IMG/VR virus record: IMGVR_UViG_3300022837_000059
Span: 1 to 29,479 of that record
DNA length: 29,479 nucleotides
From: a virus
Reading direction: 5' to 3' (one strand)
Position numbers and translations under genes: made by a program. This document shows, one piece after another, positions 7,017 to 14,824 of the stretch. Position 1 is the stretch's first letter. Each line of letters begins with the position of its first letter. Under the pieces are notes generated by a model, which had not been told where the DNA came from, made no database searches, and saw only the letters and a program-made list of their open reading frames with translations.

Positions 7017-10000
7017 GTGGCTAATGATTTTAATCTTGAGGAATTTAAATTAAAAGACCCTGTGAGTAATATCAATGATGGACTTAAAGAGCCTGTCAAA
7101 GATAGTACTCCAGGGTTTTTTTCGTCTTTAAGAAATCCAATGGATCTTATGTTGGAAGAATCTATGCCAGCATCTCTATATCAATGGGCTACTGGAAACA
7201 CTAAAAAAAAACAAGCTCAAGAAGCATTAGATTATATAAATAATAATCCACAACAACAAGGTTCTAAAATCTATAAAGAAGCTGAACGTAAGTTAAATCG
7301 TTTTGGTTACTTGTTAGAAGATGGGCCAATGGATATAGACCTAAAAGAAATAGGTAATCTTGTTAAACAATCACCAGGTTTATTTGGTGCAGAAATGGTT
7401 AACATGATAGTTGCAGATCCTTATTTATTATTTATGCCTTTAGGTTGGGGTAGATTAGGTAGAGGTGTAGTTAACTCTCTACGAATGAAGTACTCTAAGA
7501 ATTTTCAAATTACTAAATCTGTATCAGAACTTGGTAAACTAAAAGCTGGTGCACAGATAAAAGAATTAGCAAGATTAAGAGAAGCAGCAAAGCTAGACAT
7601 GGCAGTAGGTAGTATAGCTACATTAGGTGTTCCCTTTGTGTTTTCTACATCATATCAATTAGGTGAAAAAGGTGAGTTCTCAGGTAAGAGAACAGCTGCA
7701 GAAACAACTATTGGAGCAACAGCAGGAGCTTTGTTCTCAGTAGGTTTTGCAGGAATGGGAGCTATGGTTGGTAAAAATACTGGACTATCTCCTGAAAGAG
7801 TACAGAAACAAATGATTAGTACTCTTAACAAATATAAAAATTCAGCAGAAGCAGTTGAGTACACAGAGAATGGTACGTTTAGAGCTGTCGATGATATATT
7901 AAAAGATATAAGAAAAGAAGTAGGAGTCGTAATAGATGAAGCTGAGTTTGCAAGAATAGCTAATGAAGTAACATCATTTGCAAGACCTACAGTAGAGAGT
8001 GCTAAAGACATAGCAAAAAATACATTATTTAAAGCAGCATCTATTGGTGGTGTTGTAGGTACTGCACAATTTTTAACATCAGATGATGAAAAACTTATAG
8101 CAACAGCTAAAGGATTTGCAGGTGGTGTTGGTATTTATGCAGCAGCCAAAGCAGCAACAGCATACTTTGGAAGAAGTGGGGCAGCATTTAATAAAGCACA
8201 AACTGAAGTAGAGTCTGCATTAGATGCAGCATCTTACAGTACTATAAAGTATAACTCATATGCACAAGAGTTAGCTAACAAAATTAAAGATACATTACCA
8301 GATCAATTAGATTCTAGACGTAAAGTATTTTATTATCTTACTGGTGCTACAGTAGATGAGAACTTTAGATTTAATAAGAATGTTAAAGCCTTTGATAAAG
8401 GTTTATTATCTGATGCTGAACTTAAAGCAGCAAATGATATTTCTAAAATATTTAATGAGTTCTATGAGATCTTCAATAAGCAAGGTGCTGGTATAGTTAA
8501 ATATAAGAAATCTAATTACTTACCTTTACTTTGGGAAGGATATAAAAGTAAAACAGGAGAACTGTTTAGCTTTACTAATAAGTTTGAAACAGCAATTACT
8601 GGTGATAATCCTAGTTTTAGATTTAATAGATCAAGAGTATTTGAAGATATTAACCAAGGTTTAAGAATAGGTTATAAGATTAGACCAGGAATGGATGATC
8701 CTGCAGAGTTAATGAGACTGTATTTGCAGTCAGCTGGTAAAGCATTAAGTACTCAGCAAGTATTAAACTTTTTAGAAACTAATTACATTGGTAGTGGTAA
8801 GAATATACTTACTAAACCTTTCCTTGCTAGAACAAGAAAACAAATAGCTTTTATAGATCCACAAGAAAGAATTAACTATAGTGAATTTAATCACCCATAT
8901 TTTCAAGGTGAAAAAGGATTTACTCCATTAATACATAAAGGTATTGAACCTGCTGTAAGAATGGTATTTGATGCTACAAATGAACAACAGTTAATGTCTG
9001 CATTGTTTACTACTAACATGATGATGAAAAGACTAGCAGTAGGATTCTCATTCTTTCATGCTGGTGCATTAGTAGAAAGTCTTTGGTTTGCAGGAGCTAA
9101 AATGAAAACTATAGGTAAGTTTTTAAGTCCTAAAACTAAACCAGAAGTATTAAAACAATTACAGGATCCAGGATATTATCTTACAGATTATCCTCATGCT
9201 ATTAAACAATTACAACAACAAGGTTTTAAAGACGTTGTAAGATTTGGTCAAGGTAGTGGTTTAAATATATCAATGCCTGAAGATATTGGTTATGATAGAT
9301 TCTACCAAAACATTAGAGGTGTAGATACATTTCTTAAAAGACATTTTGGTATAAGTGCTAATGGAAATATTGAAAAAACATTTAAGTTCTTTGATAGAAT
9401 TACTTGGGATAGAATATTTACTTCTGCTAAACTACATACGTTTCTTACATCTTTAAACAAAGGTACTAACGCTATTAAGCCTGGTGACACTCAGGCAGAA
9501 ATATATAAGAAAGCTCGTAGAGCAGCACAGTTTACTAATGATGCATATGGTGGACAAAATTGGGCACAAGTTACTCAAAGAATAGAAAATAACTTTGTTA
9601 AAAAATTAGCTCAAACTACATTAAATCCAGGATCTAGAGGATATATGCAATTGCTTATGTTTGCTCCAGACTGGACAATATCTAATGTAAGAATTATAGC
9701 TAAGTCATTACCAGGTTTTGAAAGCGATCCTAAGACAAGAAGATTATATCAATATTATTTTGCTAGAGCTGCACTTACTTATGCAATAGCAGGATCTACT
9801 TTAAACCATATATTTTCAGGACATGGTATATTAGAGAACACAGATCCAACAAGAATTGATTTAGGAAATGGTGAAGTATTAACTTTTTCTAAACAACTAA
9901 TGGAACCTTTTCATTGGATAACAGCACCACAGTCTACTGGTCTTAAAAAGATTGGTTCATTACCTAGAACAGTTATAGAAGTCTTAACTAATAAAGATTA

Positions 10001-10292
10001 CTTAACTACTAAGTATAGTCCAAATATGACTAGACAAGATGATAGTGCTATTGAAAAAGGTTTAACAATTGGTGGTCATGTTGGTAAAAGGTTTTTACCT
10101 ATTTGGTTACAACAAGCTTCAGCTTCAGTAGAAAAAGGTTTGCTTCAACAAGGTCTATCTTTAGACTTAGCTGCAGACACTTCTGTTGATTTTGTACTAG
10201 GGCAATTAGGTCACCCTAGATATAAAGGGCCTAGATATACACAATACAAAACGAAAGGGTTAGTAAGGTCTCCTTACGAAACATTATTTTAA
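7017..10292 (+). CDS. Large internal virion / DNA-ejection protein (1091 aa)
   Basis: Starts with GTG at 7017, 2 nt after the preceding stop, with GGGGA upstream. It is by far the largest protein here. It has several hydrophobic or small-residue segments: about residues 122-145 (LFGAEMVNMIVADPYLLFMP), 200-250 (with TTIGATAGALFSVGFAGMGA), 340-385 (GGVGIYAAAKAATAYFG) and 650-695. Between them are long polar helical tracts. Around 878-892 it has the motif MFAPDWTISNVRI, which I recall from very large phage virion or polyvalent proteins. Size, membrane-compatible helices and position after small Gly-rich proteins fit the ejection proteins that cross the envelope with the DNA. I see no transglycosylase E-S-x-x motif, so no enzymatic activity is assigned. 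Confidence 0.6.
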   Translation: MANDFNLEEFKLKDPVSNINDGLKEPVKDSTPGFFSSLRNPMDLMLEESMPASLYQWATGNTKKKQAQEALDYINNNPQQQGSKIYKEAERKLNRFGYLLEDGPMDIDLKEIGNLVKQSPGLFGAEMVNMIVADPYLLFMPLGWGRLGRGVVNSLRMKYSKNFQITKSVSELGKLKAGAQIKELARLREAAKLDMAVGSIATLGVPFVFSTSYQLGEKGEFSGKRTAAETTIGATAGALFSVGFAGMGAMVGKNTGLSPERVQKQMISTLNKYKNSAEAVEYTENGTFRAVDDILKDIRKEVGVVIDEAEFARIANEVTSFARPTVESAKDIAKNTLFKAASIGGVVGTAQFLTSDDEKLIATAKGFAGGVGIYAAAKAATAYFGRSGAAFNKAQTEVESALDAASYSTIKYNSYAQELANKIKDTLPDQLDSRRKVFYYLTGATVDENFRFNKNVKAFDKGLLSDAELKAANDISKIFNEFYEIFNKQGAGIVKYKKSNYLPLLWEGYKSKTGELFSFTNKFETAITGDNPSFRFNRSRVFEDINQGLRIGYKIRPGMDDPAELMRLYLQSAGKALSTQQVLNFLETNYIGSGKNILTKPFLARTRKQIAFIDPQERINYSEFNHPYFQGEKGFTPLIHKGIEPAVRMVFDATNEQQLMSALFTTNMMMKRLAVGFSFFHAGALVESLWFAGAKMKTIGKFLSPKTKPEVLKQLQDPGYYLTDYPHAIKQLQQQGFKDVVRFGQGSGLNISMPEDIGYDRFYQNIRGVDTFLKRHFGISANGNIEKTFKFFDRITWDRIFTSAKLHTFLTSLNKGTNAIKPGDTQAEIYKKARRAAQFTNDAYGGQNWAQVTQRIENNFVKKLAQTTLNPGSRGYMQLLMFAPDWTISNVRIIAKSLPGFESDPKTRRLYQYYFARAALTYAIAGSTLNHIFSGHGILENTDPTRIDLGNGEVLTFSKQLMEPFHWITAPQSTGLKKIGSLPRTVIEVLTNKDYLTTKYSPNMTRQDDSAIEKGLTIGGHVGKRFLPIWLQQASASVEKGLLQQGLSLDLAADTSVDFVLGQLGHPRYKGPRYTQYKTKGLVRSPYETLF

Positions 10293-10492
10293 TGAGTAGA
10301 AATACAGAAAATAAAGAAGAACTTCTAAAAGTTCATAGTAGAATTGATCTTATTGATCAAAAACTGCACATCCTAGAAACCAATCATTTGGCTCACATTC
10401 AGAAAGATGTAGATAGAATTATATACATCATATCAGCTATTGCATTAGGTTTATTAGGACAGTTTTTATATCTTTTAACAAAAAACTTGTAA
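10292..10492 (+). CDS. XhlA-like small membrane protein (possible lysis accessory)
   Basis: 66 residues: a charged amphipathic helix with L-I-D-Q-K-L-H-I-L-E-T-N-H-L-A-H-I-Q-K-D, then one C-terminal transmembrane helix (IIYIISAIALGLLGQFLYLL). This 'H-L-x-H-I-x-K-D' helix followed by a single membrane span is the pattern of XhlA/haemolysin-type proteins that accompany holins. The ATG overlaps the last base of the large virion gene. It is followed by a 58-nt gap, the first real break in this operon; a TTGACT at 10510-10515 lies there but no good -10 sits at the right distance. Confidence 0.6.
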   Translation: MSRNTENKEELLKVHSRIDLIDQKLHILETNHLAHIQKDVDRIIYIISAIALGLLGQFLYLLTKNL

Positions 10493-10550
10493 CAAAAAGT
10501 TGTACCTTATTGACTAGATTTATTAGTTAAATAGTTGTAAAAGCTTTAAT

Positions 10551-11255
10551 ATGCTTCGCAAATCAATACTTGTTATAAGTGATCAACACGCACCATATCA
10601 TCATATAGATACTCTTGACTTTTTAAAAGCTATTAAGTTAAAGTATAAACCTGACTGTGTAGTTAACATAGGTGATGAAATGGATTGGCACTCAATATCA
10701 TTCCACGATTCACATCCTGGTTTATATTCACCAAGTCATGAGCTGGTAGTAGCTAGAAAATTTCTTCAAGATTTAGAAAAGTTATTTCCTAAGCAACATA
10801 TTATGGACTCTAATCATGGTAGTTTAGTTTTTAGAAAAGCTACTAAATATGGGTTACCTCATGAAATCTTTAAGTCATATAATGATATGCTTGGAGTTGG
10901 TAAAGGTTGGACATGGCACGATGATTTGATTATCAAAGCATCTAATGGTCAAAATATTTACTTCTGTCATGGTAAGTTTAAAGACGTACTTAAAGTTGCA
11001 CAACAATATGGAATGTGTACTGTCCAAGGACACTATCACACTTCATTCAAAATAGATTATTGGAGTAATCCAAATGAACTACTTTGGGGTATGCAAGTTG
11101 GATGTTTAATTAATATGAAAAGTTTAGCTTTTGAATATAATAAATTACAGAAGTCTAGACCAGTAATAGGAACAGGAGTTATCATTGATGGATTACCAAT
11201 ATTAATCCCAATGGTTTTAGATAAAAATGGTAGATGGAATAGAAAAATTACCTAG
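10551..11255 (+). CDS. Calcineurin-like metallophosphoesterase
   Basis: 234 residues with a full set of two-metal phosphoesterase motifs: D11-x-H13 in SDQHAP, G41-D42 in NIGDEMD, N88-H89 in SNHG, H140 in FCHGKF, and G160-H161-x-H163 in GHYH. These residues bind the two metal ions and the phosphate in this superfamily. No signal peptide. Phage members of this type are usually called calcineurin-like phosphoesterases, and their substrate (nucleotide, DNA end or phosphoprotein) is not settled by sequence. Its last 29 nt overlap the start of the lysozyme-like gene, so the two are probably co-translated. Confidence 0.85.
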   Translation: MLRKSILVISDQHAPYHHIDTLDFLKAIKLKYKPDCVVNIGDEMDWHSISFHDSHPGLYSPSHELVVARKFLQDLEKLFPKQHIMDSNHGSLVFRKATKYGLPHEIFKSYNDMLGVGKGWTWHDDLIIKASNGQNIYFCHGKFKDVLKVAQQYGMCTVQGHYHTSFKIDYWSNPNELLWGMQVGCLINMKSLAFEYNKLQKSRPVIGTGVIIDGLPILIPMVLDKNGRWNRKIT

Positions 11256-11676
11256 AGGAATTAGAAACAAAAACCCAGGCAATATAAAGCTTGGTACTGA
11301 TTGGGATGGACTGGCAGATGAACAATCTGATCCAGTTTTTTGTGTATTTAAAGAGTCTGTTTGGGGCATTAGAGCTCTAGTTAGAATACTTTTGGTATAC
11401 AGGTTTCATCATAAAAGATTTACAGTAGAGGACATCATTGAAAGATGGGCTCCACCAAGTGAGAATGACACAGATGCTTACATAGTATTTGTTTGCAAGA
11501 AACTTGGGGTAAATCCTCAAGACAAATTAGATAATAGTATAGAAGATTATTTACCATTAGTTAAAGCAATTATACAAATGGAAAATGGTATGCAGCCATA
11601 CGATGATGAGCTGTTAGTAGAAGGTATGTATAAAGCATGGGACGGATTCCCAACAGGTTCTAACAAGGTATATTAA
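11227..11676 (+). CDS. Lysozyme-like / 'structural protein P5'-type virion or lysis protein
   Basis: 149 residues. The N-terminus has LPRGIRNKNPGNIKLG, then W-G-I-R-A-L-V-R-I-L-L-V-Y (about 55-67) and ERWAPPSENDTDAYIVFVCK (about 78-97). This set (R-G-I-R-N-x-N-P-G-N-I; G-I-R-A; W-A-P-P-x-E-N-D-T) is the signature of a widespread phage family annotated 'structural protein P5' or lysozyme-like, thought to act on peptidoglycan. The start at 11227 lies inside the phosphoesterase gene and puts PRGIRN at residue 9, as usual. No signal peptide, so release would need the holin-like proteins nearby. The enzyme role is inferred from the family. Confidence 0.7.
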   Translation: MVDGIEKLPRGIRNKNPGNIKLGTDWDGLADEQSDPVFCVFKESVWGIRALVRILLVYRFHHKRFTVEDIIERWAPPSENDTDAYIVFVCKKLGVNPQDKLDNSIEDYLPLVKAIIQMENGMQPYDDELLVEGMYKAWDGFPTGSNKVY

Positions 11677-11693
11677 TATGGAAGGTAGTCTCA

Positions 11694-11780
11694 GTGAATT
11701 ACTGGTTTACTTTCTGGTTAGTGGTTGGCTTTATAGTACTAGTTCTATTTGGTGGGCCTAATCCAATAATATTTAGATAA
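11694..11780 (+). CDS. 28-aa single-pass membrane microprotein
   Basis: A GTG start at 11694, 8 nt after GGAAGG, opens a peptide starting NYWFTFWLVVGFIVLVLFGG after the initiator Met and ending PNPIIFR at 11780: one strongly hydrophobic helix and a short polar tail. A competing ATG at 11678 in another frame gives a peptide with no such pattern. The location between lysozyme-like and holin-like genes suggests a lysis accessory, but this is only positional. Confidence 0.45.
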   Translation: MNYWFTFWLVVGFIVLVLFGGPNPIIFR

Positions 11781-11791
11781 GGGAGATTAAG

Positions 11792-12172
11792 ATGTGGTTA
11801 AATTTATTATCCATGGGCATTAAGACTGGTGCACATTTATATAAGAACAAACAAACAACAAAACAATTAATGTCAGATGCTCGTATGAGACACGCTGAGA
11901 AAATGAGTACTGGTGAAATTGAATATAAAGCGAAAATTATTGAGAGCAATGATCAAGGTTACAAGGATGAGTTTGTCCTTATTCTTATATCTATGCCTAT
12001 CTGTTTATTGGCTTGGTCTATCTTTTCTGACGATCCAGAGATTCATACTAAATTAACATTATTTTTTGATTACTTTAATCAGCTACCATACTGGTATCAA
12101 GCTATCTTTATAGGTGTCGTAAGTGCTATCTATGGTTTAAAAGGTGCTGACATTATGCGTAAGCCAAAATGA
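11792..12172 (+). CDS. Holin-like protein
   Basis: 126 residues. A cytoplasmic N-terminal half (MRHAEKMSTGEIEYKAKIIESN) leads into a first membrane span preceded by the typical Asp-Glu (KDEFVLILISMPICLLAWSIF), then an acidic loop, and a second span after a PYWYQ motif (PYWYQAIFIGVVSAIYGL). This layout, 'W/Y..DE(F/Y)..ll.s.P' followed by 'lP.WY...i..i....yGl', is the pattern of a holin family common in marine podoviruses. GGGAGATTAAG gives a good ribosome site. It overlaps the zinc-ribbon gene by 4 nt (ATGA). Confidence 0.7.
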   Translation: MWLNLLSMGIKTGAHLYKNKQTTKQLMSDARMRHAEKMSTGEIEYKAKIIESNDQGYKDEFVLILISMPICLLAWSIFSDDPEIHTKLTLFFDYFNQLPYWYQAIFIGVVSAIYGLKGADIMRKPK

Positions 12173-12336
12173 AGAAGGTTGAAGGATATTGCATAGGGTG
12201 TAATAAAGAAATTATACACACTCAATCTTTTATTACTTTACCAAATAAAAAAATCTTATGTCCTAAATGTTACCAGAGCTCAGGAGCTCAGCTACCTTTT
12301 TGGGATAGAAACAACAAACCAACATTCAATAAATGA
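12169..12336 (+). CDS. 55-aa zinc-ribbon microprotein
   Basis: Coupled to the holin-like gene by ATGA. The product has C8-x-x-C11 (GYCIGCNKE) and C31-x-x-C34 (ILCPKCYQ), spaced about 20 residues apart, as in a small zinc ribbon, followed by a short tail FWDRNNKPTFNK. Its stop overlaps the next start by 4 nt. No enzymatic motif is seen. DNA- or protein-binding is the usual role of such a fold; the target is unknown. Confidence 0.6.
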   Translation: MKKVEGYCIGCNKEIIHTQSFITLPNKKILCPKCYQSSGAQLPFWDRNNKPTFNK

Positions 12337-12944
12337 GAATATTAATAATACTATTTTGTTTAATTACTACGTATGCTTTAGGAGACTCTACACAAACAAA
12401 TGTGAGTGGCTCAAATACAGCTATTGAAGGTGGATATACATCTTCTGCTACTACTAATTATGCAACAGGAAGTTCATCAAACTCTACTACAAATAGTACA
12501 TCAAATTCTAATATAAAATCAGCACCACCAACTGCTAATTCACCATCATTTTCAGCTGGATCACAAGACGTTTGTGCAACTGGAATGAGTGCTGGAGTTC
12601 AGACATTTGGTTTTGGAGTATCTGGTGGTAAAACTAATAGAGATATGAACTGTGAAAGAATTAAGTTAGCTAAAGTTTTATATGACTTTGGAATGAAAGT
12701 TGGAAGTGTGGCTTTATTGTGTCAAGACGAGAGAGTCTTTGAAGCTATGATTAATGCTGGAACACCTTGTCCAATAGATGGCAAGATAGGTAAAGACGCT
12801 ATGGATATTTGGATTAAATACGATTTTGAAAGACCAGATTATAAAACATATGTTAAACGTATGGAGAAAAGAGAAGTAATAGATAAGTCTATTCAAACAG
12901 AAGTATTAAAAACTATAGAAACTCAACCAATACATAATGAGTAG
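12333..12944 (+). CDS. Exported Ser/Thr/Asn-rich protein with conserved Cys-containing C-terminal domain
   Basis: 203 residues. It begins with a signal peptide (MRILIILFCLITTYALG, probable cleavage near ALG-DS). A low-complexity Ser/Thr/Asn linker spans about 20-70. The C-terminal domain (about 75-190) has D-V-C-A-T-G, N-R-D-M-N-C-E-R-I-K-L-A, a G-M-K-V-G-S-V-A-L-L-C-Q-D-E-R-V-F stretch and N-A-G-T-P-C-P-I-D-G-K-I-G. I recall this Cys-bearing domain from other marine phages, where its role is not known. Four cysteines in an exported protein could form disulphides in the periplasm. It lies in an ATGA-coupled chain with its neighbours. Confidence 0.6.
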   Translation: MRILIILFCLITTYALGDSTQTNVSGSNTAIEGGYTSSATTNYATGSSSNSTTNSTSNSNIKSAPPTANSPSFSAGSQDVCATGMSAGVQTFGFGVSGGKTNRDMNCERIKLAKVLYDFGMKVGSVALLCQDERVFEAMINAGTPCPIDGKIGKDAMDIWIKYDFERPDYKTYVKRMEKREVIDKSIQTEVLKTIETQPIHNE

Positions 12945-13119
12945 AAAAACTAATACAATGTTAATAGGTTTGTTAGGTACAATACTTATGGGATTAGCTA
13001 CTTGGACACTTATAACATTAATAGAACTACAACTTTTAGTAACAATGATTCAACAAGATTTATTTAGTATTGATAAACAATTTGGGAGAGTCTACAGTTT
13101 TATAGATTCAGTTAGATAA
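12937..13119 (+). CDS. 60-aa membrane protein
   Basis: MSRKTNTMLIGLLGTILMGL begins a basic N-terminus and one or two closely spaced hydrophobic helices (about residues 8-36), followed by a short polar tail IDKQFGRVYSFIDSVR. The start overlaps the stop of the exported protein upstream; TAA and the next ATG overlap at 13119-13120. Topology suggests an inner-membrane anchor with an outward tail, as expected for a spanin or holin accessory, but no family is recognised. Confidence 0.5.
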   Translation: MSRKTNTMLIGLLGTILMGLATWTLITLIELQLLVTMIQQDLFSIDKQFGRVYSFIDSVR

Positions 13120-13227
13120 ATGAAACATTTAATATTATTTATATATCATTACTCAAGTAAGTTAAGTTCTTGGTCTTGGCAAAAATTATACAAAAATAGA
13201 AAAACAGGTTTAGGTTATAAAAAATGA
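13120..13227 (+). CDS. 35-aa microprotein
   Basis: ATG at 13120 continues the overlapping chain. The product MKHLILFIYHYSSKLSSWSW is followed by a basic tail QKLYKNRKTGLGYKK. It has a short hydrophobic N-terminus and is too short for a confident membrane call. It ends 13227, overlapping the next start by 4 nt (ATGA at 13224). The unbroken ATGA/1-nt overlap chain is the main reason for listing it. Confidence 0.35.
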   Translation: MKHLILFIYHYSSKLSSWSWQKLYKNRKTGLGYKK

Positions 13228-13325
13228 TTTGGCTATTAGCAATAGTAATAGGAGGATGTTATGCGATACACAGCGTTAATAAGTTTGCTGATTATATTAA
13301 TCCATACAACTTCCATAAAAAGTGA
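13224..13325 (+). CDS. 33-aa microprotein with lipobox-like IGGC, overlapping the next gene
   Basis: ATG at 13224; MIWLLAIVIGGCYAIHSVNK then FADYINPYNFHKK, stop 13325. The first 11 residues are hydrophobic and end in V-I-G-G-C, which resembles a short lipoprotein cleavage site, though there is no basic n-region and the cysteine is unusually early. It overlaps the first 65 nt of the 432-aa secreted protein in another frame and carries that gene's strong AGGAGG ribosome site. The arrangement recalls overlapping spanin pairs; this is inference. Confidence 0.35.
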   Translation: MIWLLAIVIGGCYAIHSVNKFADYINPYNFHKK

Positions 13326-14559
13326 AGTTATTACAACAAATAATTTACTTGATAAAAACTTTGATAATGGATCTTGGACAGGAACTGCCGATGGTAGGCA
13401 TGGTTCTAATGTCATTGCTTCTGAGCATGATACTTATATCCAATCTGATGATATAAGTTTAAAGAATGATGCAAATTTAACAGAATTACAAATACAAAAT
13501 GGTTATACAACTAATCATGAATTTGAATATTTGCATTGGAATACATATGATTCTAGTGTTAAATCTACAGTAACTATAACAGGAGCAAATGGTGAAACAA
13601 CAACACAGATTAGGAATTATAATAGTAGTAGCTGTGGCAGTGTTAACTGTGGTGATTACGTCACTGGCAGTGATACTTATACTGTACTTTCAAGTTTACA
13701 AACCGACTATGATTTATCAGTTCGATATGATTTTACAGATTCATCAAATGCTACAGAGAATCATTATGGGGTCGATGTCAGGGAACCTTCCCTCACTGTA
13801 ACATACGAGTCAGATCCTTTTGTTTTAAATGAAGATATTAGAGATGAGATAAAAAATGTGTTGGAAGAATTTAAACCAGAAAAAGAATTTATAGTTAAAG
13901 AAGAATTTAAGTTTGTAGAAATTAAAACTGAACCTAAACCAATGGAAGAAACAAAGGTTATAGAGCAATATAAAACTGAACCTAAAATAGAGAAAGTTTA
14001 TAATGAAAAACCTAAAGAAGAAATTAAATTAGAAACTAAAGTTGCTGATAAAATTACTGAAGAATACAAAAAAGAAGTATCTACAGAAGTTACTGAACAG
14101 GTATCAGATAATGCTAAGAAAAAAGTAATAAAAGAAGATACAGATAAGAATGATTCTAAAAAGGTAGTTAAGAAAGATTCTAAAGAAGAAGTTAAAACTA
14201 AAGTAAGCTCTACAAAGACTAAGACAAGTAAACCAAAATTAGATGTAATAATGGCTAAAGTAGACGCACAAGTTAAAGACGCATCTAAAAATTTAAACAT
14301 TAAAAACATTATTAAATTAGATGCTATGCAGAAAGATTCAGTATCATTAGTAGAGTATAACAATACAGAGTTCTATAAACCTAAAGATATATATTTAGAC
14401 CAAATAGCTATATTTGATAATAGATCTATTTATAAAAACTTTGATTTAGTAAAATACAGAAACAACGATATTATAGGAATTAAGAATAGAACATTAGAAG
14501 AACTAAACATAAACAAACAAAGAATATTAATAGAACTTAAGGAACTTAAGAATGAATAA
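13261..14559 (+). CDS. Secreted protein: lectin-like N-terminal domain plus TolA-like Lys/Glu stalk
   Basis: 432 residues, with AGGAGG 5 nt before the ATG. Residues 1-20 form a signal peptide (MRYTALISLLIILIHTTSIK). Residues ~22-195 are a beta-rich domain (NLLDKNFDNGSWTGTADG, ELQIQNGYTTNHEFEYLHW, a GANGETTTQI turn, a Cys pair CGSVNC at 125-130, then NHYGVDVREPSLTVTYES) resembling jellyroll or carbohydrate-binding domains. Residues ~195-330 are a Lys/Glu/Val-rich helical stalk with KTEPK and KKVxK repeats, like TolA-type periplasm-spanning segments. The C-terminal ~100 residues are again mixed and end IELKELKNE. I recall the N-terminal domain from other marine phages. It likely acts in the periplasm or at the envelope; function unknown. 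Confidence 0.6.
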   Translation: MRYTALISLLIILIHTTSIKSEVITTNNLLDKNFDNGSWTGTADGRHGSNVIASEHDTYIQSDDISLKNDANLTELQIQNGYTTNHEFEYLHWNTYDSSVKSTVTITGANGETTTQIRNYNSSSCGSVNCGDYVTGSDTYTVLSSLQTDYDLSVRYDFTDSSNATENHYGVDVREPSLTVTYESDPFVLNEDIRDEIKNVLEEFKPEKEFIVKEEFKFVEIKTEPKPMEETKVIEQYKTEPKIEKVYNEKPKEEIKLETKVADKITEEYKKEVSTEVTEQVSDNAKKKVIKEDTDKNDSKKVVKKDSKEEVKTKVSSTKTKTSKPKLDVIMAKVDAQVKDASKNLNIKNIIKLDAMQKDSVSLVEYNNTEFYKPKDIYLDQIAIFDNRSIYKNFDLVKYRNNDIIGIKNRTLEELNINKQRILIELKELKNE

Positions 14560-14824
14560 ATTAAAAAGTAACATTGGTGTAATTATGGTAATACTAGGAC
14601 TGATTGGTTCTACAGGTACATTTTACTCTAAGTTTGCTACAATGGAATTAAAGATAGAACAGTTGTCTAATGCTACTGCACCAGATTTAACTGGTATAGA
14701 AACTAATGGTTTTGCAGTATTAGATTTAGATAAAAATATCTCTATTCTAGAAAAAGAAATAGAATTGCTGAAAGTACAATTGCAAGAACTAAAAATAAAC
14801 TCATCGAATCCATTATCTCAATAG
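14552..14824 (+). CDS. Membrane-anchored coiled-coil protein (inner-membrane spanin-like)
   Basis: 90 residues. The basic N-terminus and one transmembrane helix (NIGVIMVILGLIGSTGTFYS) are followed by an outward-facing region ending in a heptad-patterned helix (ISILEKEIELLKVQLQELKI). One N-terminal membrane anchor plus a periplasmic coiled coil is the layout of Rz-type i-spanins. It overlaps the preceding gene by ATGA and is the last gene of the plus-strand run. Its stop overlaps the end of the oppositely oriented DUF3310-like gene by 7 nt. Spanin function is inferred from topology and place only. Confidence 0.45.
   Translation: MNKLKSNIGVIMVILGLIGSTGTFYSKFATMELKIEQLSNATAPDLTGIETNGFAVLDLDKNISILEKEIELLKVQLQELKINSSNPLSQ

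Noticed and set aside
7655-8011. 118-codon minus-strand open frame
   Set aside because: Lies fully inside the 1091-aa plus-strand gene with no ribosome site and Ser/Leu/Ala-rich artefact composition.
10493-10550. sigma-70 promoter before the phosphoesterase (TTGACT at 10510)
   Set aside because: No acceptable -10 hexamer at 16-18 nt spacing; kept only as a remark.
13998-14363. 121-codon minus-strand open frame
   Set aside because: Mirror of the Lys/Glu stalk of the secreted protein; hydrophobic composition is an artefact of complementing AAA/GAA codons.
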